From Cardiobacteriales bacterium (GTDB lineage: Bacteria; Pseudomonadota; Gammaproteobacteria; Cardiobacteriales; Wohlfahrtiimonadaceae), in the NCBI GenBank assembly GCA_030150565.1, contig JASLFR010000099.1:1-9171 (forward strand): DNA of 9,171 bases, given 5' to 3'. The notes beneath the pieces are model-generated. The model was given only the letters and a program-made list of their open reading frames with translations, did not search any database and had not been told where the DNA came from. Of this stretch, positions 6,521 to 9,171 are shown piece after piece (the first letter of the stretch is position 1; every line of letters begins with the position of its first letter). The position numbers were made by a program, and so were the translations under genes.

Positions 6521-7933
6521 ATGGCTCACGATATTCACGCTATTCTAAAAGCGGTCAAAAATGAGGATTTTCTATTTGCAGATTTACGCTTCGCCGATAT
6601 GGGCGGACAAGAGCACCACTTCACAATTCCTGCGCATCAGGTCACTGAAGAGCTCTTTCAATATGGAAAACTCTTCGATGGCTCAAGCTTTTTAGGGTGG
6701 AAGTCGATTGAGAATTCAGACATGATTCTCCTCCCTGATGTTGAGACTGCAATTTTAGATCCTATGGCAGAGCTCCCAACGCTTGTACTCTATTGCGATA
6801 TTATTGAACCTGAAACGATGGAGAGCTACCATCGCGATCCTCGCTCACTTGCTCGCCGTGCTGAAGCGTATCTTAAAGAGAGTGGTATTGCAGATACTGC
6901 TTACTTCGGCCCTGAGAATGAGTTCTTCATCTTTGATCATGTTCACTACAGCAACGAGATCGGCAGAGCGGGTTACTGCGTTCGTAATGATGAAGCGCCC
7001 CAAAATAGTGGAAATGATACAGGGAGCAATCTTGCTCATCGCCCAACTCTTCAAGGGGGGTACTCTCCTGTTAGCCCAAAAGATAAGCTTCACCATCTTC
7101 GCTCGAAGATGTGCCTCAATTTAGAGGCGTTCGGCATCAAAGTTGAGGTCCATCATCATGAAGTAGCAAGCGCAGGCCAATGTGAGATCGGGGTAGCTTA
7201 CAACACCTTAGTAACAAAGGCGGATGAGGTACAGAAACTCAAATATATCGTCCATAACACTGCTGAAGAGGAGGGGAAAACGGCAACCTTTATGCCAAAG
7301 CCCTACTTTGGGGAGAGTGGTTCAGGGATGCATGTTCATATCTCTCTCTTTAAAGATGGGGAGAATATCTTTACTGGAAAGGAGTATAGCGGCCTCTCTA
7401 AAACTGCTCTCTACTTCATCGGTGGTCTTATTAAGCATGCTCATGCGCTCAATGCATTTACTAACGCCTCTACCAATAGCTATAAGCGTTTAGTACCCAA
7501 TTTTGAGGCGCCTGTTCTTCTCGCCTATTCAGCGAAGAATCGCACAGCAGCGATCCGCATCCCCTTTATCCCTAATCCTAAAGCGCGCAGAATAGAGGTC
7601 CGTTTTCCTGATTCTACTGCAAATCCCTATCTCACATTTGCAGCTCTCTTAATGGCGGGCATTGATGGCATTGAAAATAAGATCGACCCTGGTAAAGCGA
7701 TGGATCACAATCTCTACGACCTTGATGAAGCGGAAGCAGCGACCTTCCCCCACGTCTGTCGAAATCTAGATGAAGCGCTCGATGCACTCGATCAAGATCG
7801 TGCATTCCTCCGTAAAGGGGGGGTCTTTAGTAATGATGTAATCGATGCTTATATTGCGCTTAAACGTCAACAAGTGCGTCGTGTTAATCAGATGCCTCAT
7901 CCTCTAGAGTATGAGCTCTACTACTCACTCTAA
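6521..7933 (+). CDS. glnA: Glutamine synthetase, type I
   Basis: GlnA makes glutamine from glutamate, ammonium and ATP, the main entry of ammonium into metabolism, as a cytoplasmic dodecamer. The 470 residues match the E. coli enzyme (469). Visible in order: Asp53 in FDGSSFLGW; metal ligands Glu132 and Glu134 in GPENEFF; Glu214 and Glu222 in HHEVASAGQCE; His271 in GSGMHVH; Arg341 and Arg346 in NRTAAIRIP; and Glu359 and Arg361 in RRIEVRFPD. Tyr399 in HNLYDL matches the tyrosine modified by GlnE, so control by adenylylation is likely, though no glnE is in the window. The ATG at 6521 has AAGGGG 5 bases upstream. It is the only plus-strand gene here and ends at a strong shared terminator. The nitrogen regulators glnL and glnG, which follow glnA in enteric bacteria, are not downstream; csrA is there instead, on the opposite strand. 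Confidence 0.98.
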   Translation: MAHDIHAILKAVKNEDFLFADLRFADMGGQEHHFTIPAHQVTEELFQYGKLFDGSSFLGWKSIENSDMILLPDVETAILDPMAELPTLVLYCDIIEPETMESYHRDPRSLARRAEAYLKESGIADTAYFGPENEFFIFDHVHYSNEIGRAGYCVRNDEAPQNSGNDTGSNLAHRPTLQGGYSPVSPKDKLHHLRSKMCLNLEAFGIKVEVHHHEVASAGQCEIGVAYNTLVTKADEVQKLKYIVHNTAEEEGKTATFMPKPYFGESGSGMHVHISLFKDGENIFTGKEYSGLSKTALYFIGGLIKHAHALNAFTNASTNSYKRLVPNFEAPVLLAYSAKNRTAAIRIPFIPNPKARRIEVRFPDSTANPYLTFAALLMAGIDGIENKIDPGKAMDHNLYDLDEAEAATFPHVCRNLDEALDALDQDRAFLRKGGVFSNDVIDAYIALKRQQVRRVNQMPHPLEYELYYSL

Positions 7934-7950
7934 AGAGAGATTAGAAAAAT

Positions 7951-7984
7951 AAAAAACGCTAGATTTTATTCTCTAGCGTTTTTT
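7951..7984. terminator. Bidirectional terminator shared by glnA and csrA
   Basis: AAAAAACGCTAGA (7951-7963) and TCTAGCGTTTTTT (7972-7984) form a perfect 13-bp stem with an 8-base loop. Because one arm starts with A's and the other ends with T's, the element works on both strands: a T tract follows the stem for glnA (plus), and the complementary T tract for csrA (minus). It lies 17 bases after the glnA stop and directly next to the csrA stop codon. Confidence 0.95.
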
Positions 7985-8182
7985 TTATTCCGTCGTTGTT
8001 TGTGGCTCTTGAAGCGAGTGTTGCTCTTTTGCACTCTCATAAATCTCTTCTCGATAGATAGAGACCTCTCTTGGTGCTTCAATCCCTAAACGGACATGCC
8101 CACCACGATTCTCCAACACCACAACTTCAATATTATCGTTAATGATCAGCTTCTCGCCTACCTTCCTGGTTATGATTAACAT
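7985..8182 (-). CDS. csrA: Carbon storage regulator CsrA (RsmA)
   Basis: CsrA is a small dimeric RNA-binding protein that binds GGA motifs in mRNA leaders and changes translation or stability of genes for central carbon use, motility and biofilm. The 65 residues compare with 61 in E. coli. The start MLIITRKVGE, the VRLGIEAPREV stretch and YREEIY are diagnostic; Arg44, essential for RNA contact in E. coli, is present, and Leu4 is replaced by Ile. The tail after residue 50 is polar and variable, as usual. The ATG at 8180-8182 has AAGGAG at 8190-8195, a 7-base spacing; that site contains a GGA, the type of sequence CsrA binds, so self-control is possible but unproven. It lies 82 bases after trmD with a palindrome between, and converges on glnA across a shared terminator. 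In E. coli csrA follows alaS, so this placement differs. Confidence 0.97.
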   Translation of the reverse strand: MLIITRKVGEKLIINDNIEVVVLENRGGHVRLGIEAPREVSIYREEIYESAKEQHSLQEPQTTTE

Positions 8183-8201
8183 ATCGCTTCTCCTTCATCA
8201 C

Positions 8202-8229
8202 TCAATATGAATTAATTGACAATTGTCAA
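8202..8229 (-). promoter_or_regulatory. Candidate csrA promoter
   Basis: On the minus strand a perfect TTGACA (8224-8229) is followed after 16 bases by TATTGA (8202-8207). The -35 is consensus but the -10 matches only TAT, so the pairing is uncertain. The -35 box is part of the 16-bp palindrome, so a protein bound there would compete with RNA polymerase. Confidence 0.4.
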
Positions 8230-8230
8230 T
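8215..8230. repeat. 16-bp perfect palindrome upstream of csrA
   Basis: ATTGACAATTGTCAAT is its own reverse complement over 16 bases. Each half carries TTGACA, one on each strand. It lies in the trmD-csrA gap, 32 bases before the csrA start. The shape fits an operator for a dimeric helix-turn-helix regulator, but no such regulator is in the window. Confidence 0.7.
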
Positions 8231-8264
8231 GATTCCAAATAGAAAAACAAGCATTTATATTAAA

Positions 8265-8945
8265 TTATGCATTGTTAACTTTTCGACGACGAAGTTCTGA
8301 CTGCTCTTTTCGCCACTCGTTAATCAATTTATGATTTCCTGAGATTAAGACTTCAGGCACTCTCAACCCATTAATCTCTTCAGGGCGTGTGTAATGGGGG
8401 TGATCAAATAGATTCTCTTCTGTAAATGAATCTTCAATATGGGACGCGCTATTTCCAAGCGTACCAGGAAGCAGACGAGCAATCGCATCCACCAAAATGG
8501 CAGCGGCTAGCTCCCCCCCTGAGATGATGTAATCTCCAAGCGAGATCTCAAGATCGATCTCACTATCAATCAAACGCTGATCAACCCCTTCGTAACGCCC
8601 ACAAAGAATCACCAGATGTTTATGCTCTCTGCTTAGCTTCTGCACTCTCTGCTGAGTTAGCTTCTCACCTTGTGGAGACATAAAGATGCGAAACCCTCGT
8701 GAATTTCGTTCCTGTTCAATATGGTCGAGTGCCGCTTTTAGTGGTTCGTAGAGCATCACCATTCCAGGCCCTCCCCCATATGGACGAGCATCTACCGTTT
8801 TATGAACATCACTGGTGTAATCTCTTGGATTCCAGAAGGTAACATTGAACCCTTCTTTCGCTTGATGAGCACGCCCGACAACACCAAACTCAAACACAGG
8901 CTCAATAATCTCTGGCAATAGCGAGATAATATCGATCTCTATCAT
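8265..8945 (-). CDS. trmD: tRNA (guanine37-N1)-methyltransferase TrmD
   Basis: TrmD uses S-adenosylmethionine to methylate N1 of G37 beside the anticodon of certain tRNAs, which prevents +1 frameshifting. It is a SPOUT-family knotted dimer. Motifs seen: DVHKTVDARPYGGGPGMVM near 46-64; SPQGEKL at 90-96; LCGRYEGVDQR at 114-124; SLGDYIISGGE at 135-145, which form the SAM-binding knot; and Arg157 and Asp172 (EDSF), which correspond to E. coli Arg154 and Asp169. The C-terminal HYTRPEE and SGNHKLINEWRKEQS stretches are present, but the protein stops at residue 226 with SELRRRKVNNA, about 29 residues before the E. coli end (255). No continuation is seen in other frames. The ATG overlaps the rimM stop as ATGA, so translation is probably coupled; the ribosome binding site is weak. 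rplS, the usual next gene, is absent. Confidence 0.97.
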   Translation of the reverse strand: MIEIDIISLLPEIIEPVFEFGVVGRAHQAKEGFNVTFWNPRDYTSDVHKTVDARPYGGGPGMVMLYEPLKAALDHIEQERNSRGFRIFMSPQGEKLTQQRVQKLSREHKHLVILCGRYEGVDQRLIDSEIDLEISLGDYIISGGELAAAILVDAIARLLPGTLGNSASHIEDSFTEENLFDHPHYTRPEEINGLRVPEVLISGNHKLINEWRKEQSELRRRKVNNA

Positions 8946-9171
8946 AGCTCTTCAAGATCCCAATCAGCGATGAGAATACCCTCTTCAAGATTTACCTCTC
9001 GAATAATATATTCAGTGTTATAGGGGATCAATTCAGGCTCAGGAAGCTCTGGATTACTCACCACCAAAACATCATTCGCTCCCGTCTCCATCAATGAATC
9101 GACAACACCAATATATTGCTCCTCTTCATTGTAGACTCTCAACCCTATGAGCTCAGCCCAGTAGAATTTAC
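8942..9171 (-). CDS. rimM: 16S rRNA processing protein RimM, C-terminal part (cut by right window edge)
   Basis: RimM binds ribosomal protein S19 and helps the 30S head mature. The frame is open to the right edge, with 75 visible codons plus stop. The sequence begins FYWAELIGLRVYN and continues GVVDSLMETGANDVLVV, the PRC-barrel hallmark of RimM, and ends ILIADWDLEEL, matching the acidic-tryptophan end of the family. The N-terminal domain lies beyond the window. A TTG at 9140-9142 could open a shorter frame but is an internal leucine codon. The stop codon overlaps the trmD start by four bases, the usual rimM-trmD order of the rpsP-rimM-trmD-rplS operon. Confidence 0.94.
   Translation of the reverse strand, partial: KFYWAELIGLRVYNEEEQYIGVVDSLMETGANDVLVVSNPELPEPELIPYNTEYIIREVNLEEGILIADWDLEEL

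Noticed and set aside
6783..7493. Other-frame open frames inside glnA (6783-7124, 6845-7096 minus, 7224-7493)
   Set aside because: They overlap conserved glutamine synthetase sequence and have no own motifs or convincing start sites.
8240..8262. Terminator after trmD (AT-rich ATTTA / TAAAT hairpin with a later T run)
   Set aside because: The stem is short and all A-T, so too weak to support; trmD-csrA read-through cannot be excluded.
8942..9142. A separate 66-residue gene starting at 9142
   Set aside because: The start would be a TTG, and the frame stays open to the window edge with RimM sequence (FYWAELIG) before it, so this is the end of rimM.
1..9171. CRISPR array, insertion sequence, prophage, toxin-antitoxin or defence system
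   Set aside because: No regularly spaced repeats, transposase, integrase, phage or toxin-like sequence was found, and almost all of the window is taken by recognised core genes.

Overview
This window comes from the chromosome of a gammaproteobacterium. The pointers are a dapA-bamC pair, a CsrA with the usual start and RNA-contact residues, a full-length type I (GS-beta-like) glutamine synthetase with an adenylylation-type tyrosine, and MutL, RimM and TrmD sequences close to the E. coli proteins. Base composition is moderate to AT-rich. Some neighbourhoods (xthA before dapA, csrA after trmD, no rplS after trmD) differ from enteric bacteria, so a lineage outside the Enterobacterales is likely. 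A Cardiobacteriales-type organism is a guess only.

Layout, left to right: the N-terminal two fifths or so of mutL (minus strand, cut by the left edge); a bamC terminator that overlaps a possible mutL promoter; bamC; dapA; xthA; a 12-helix membrane protein; and an ABC ATPase that overlaps the membrane protein by 4 bases. All of these run on the minus strand with short gaps and could form one transcription unit, ABC ATPase - permease - xthA - dapA - bamC, ending at the hairpin at 988-1016. An extra promoter probably lies just before bamC. A divergent 234-base region follows, then glnA on the plus strand. glnA meets csrA (minus) at a strong two-way terminator. Upstream of csrA is a 16-bp perfect palindrome, then trmD and the C-terminal end of rimM (minus, cut by the right edge), which overlap by 4 bases.

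Most genes are core housekeeping: mismatch repair (mutL), abasic-site repair (xthA), outer-membrane protein assembly (bamC), lysine and peptidoglycan precursor synthesis (dapA), ammonium assimilation (glnA), global post-transcriptional control (csrA), tRNA m1G37 methylation (trmD) and 30S maturation (rimM). The only genes of unknown purpose are the two-gene ABC transporter. I see no CRISPR array, insertion sequence, phage gene, tRNA or rRNA, and no convincing new defence or mobile system. The points most worth a second look are the ABC pair, the palindrome before csrA, the short TrmD with its missing rplS neighbour, and the corrected start of the ABC ATPase.
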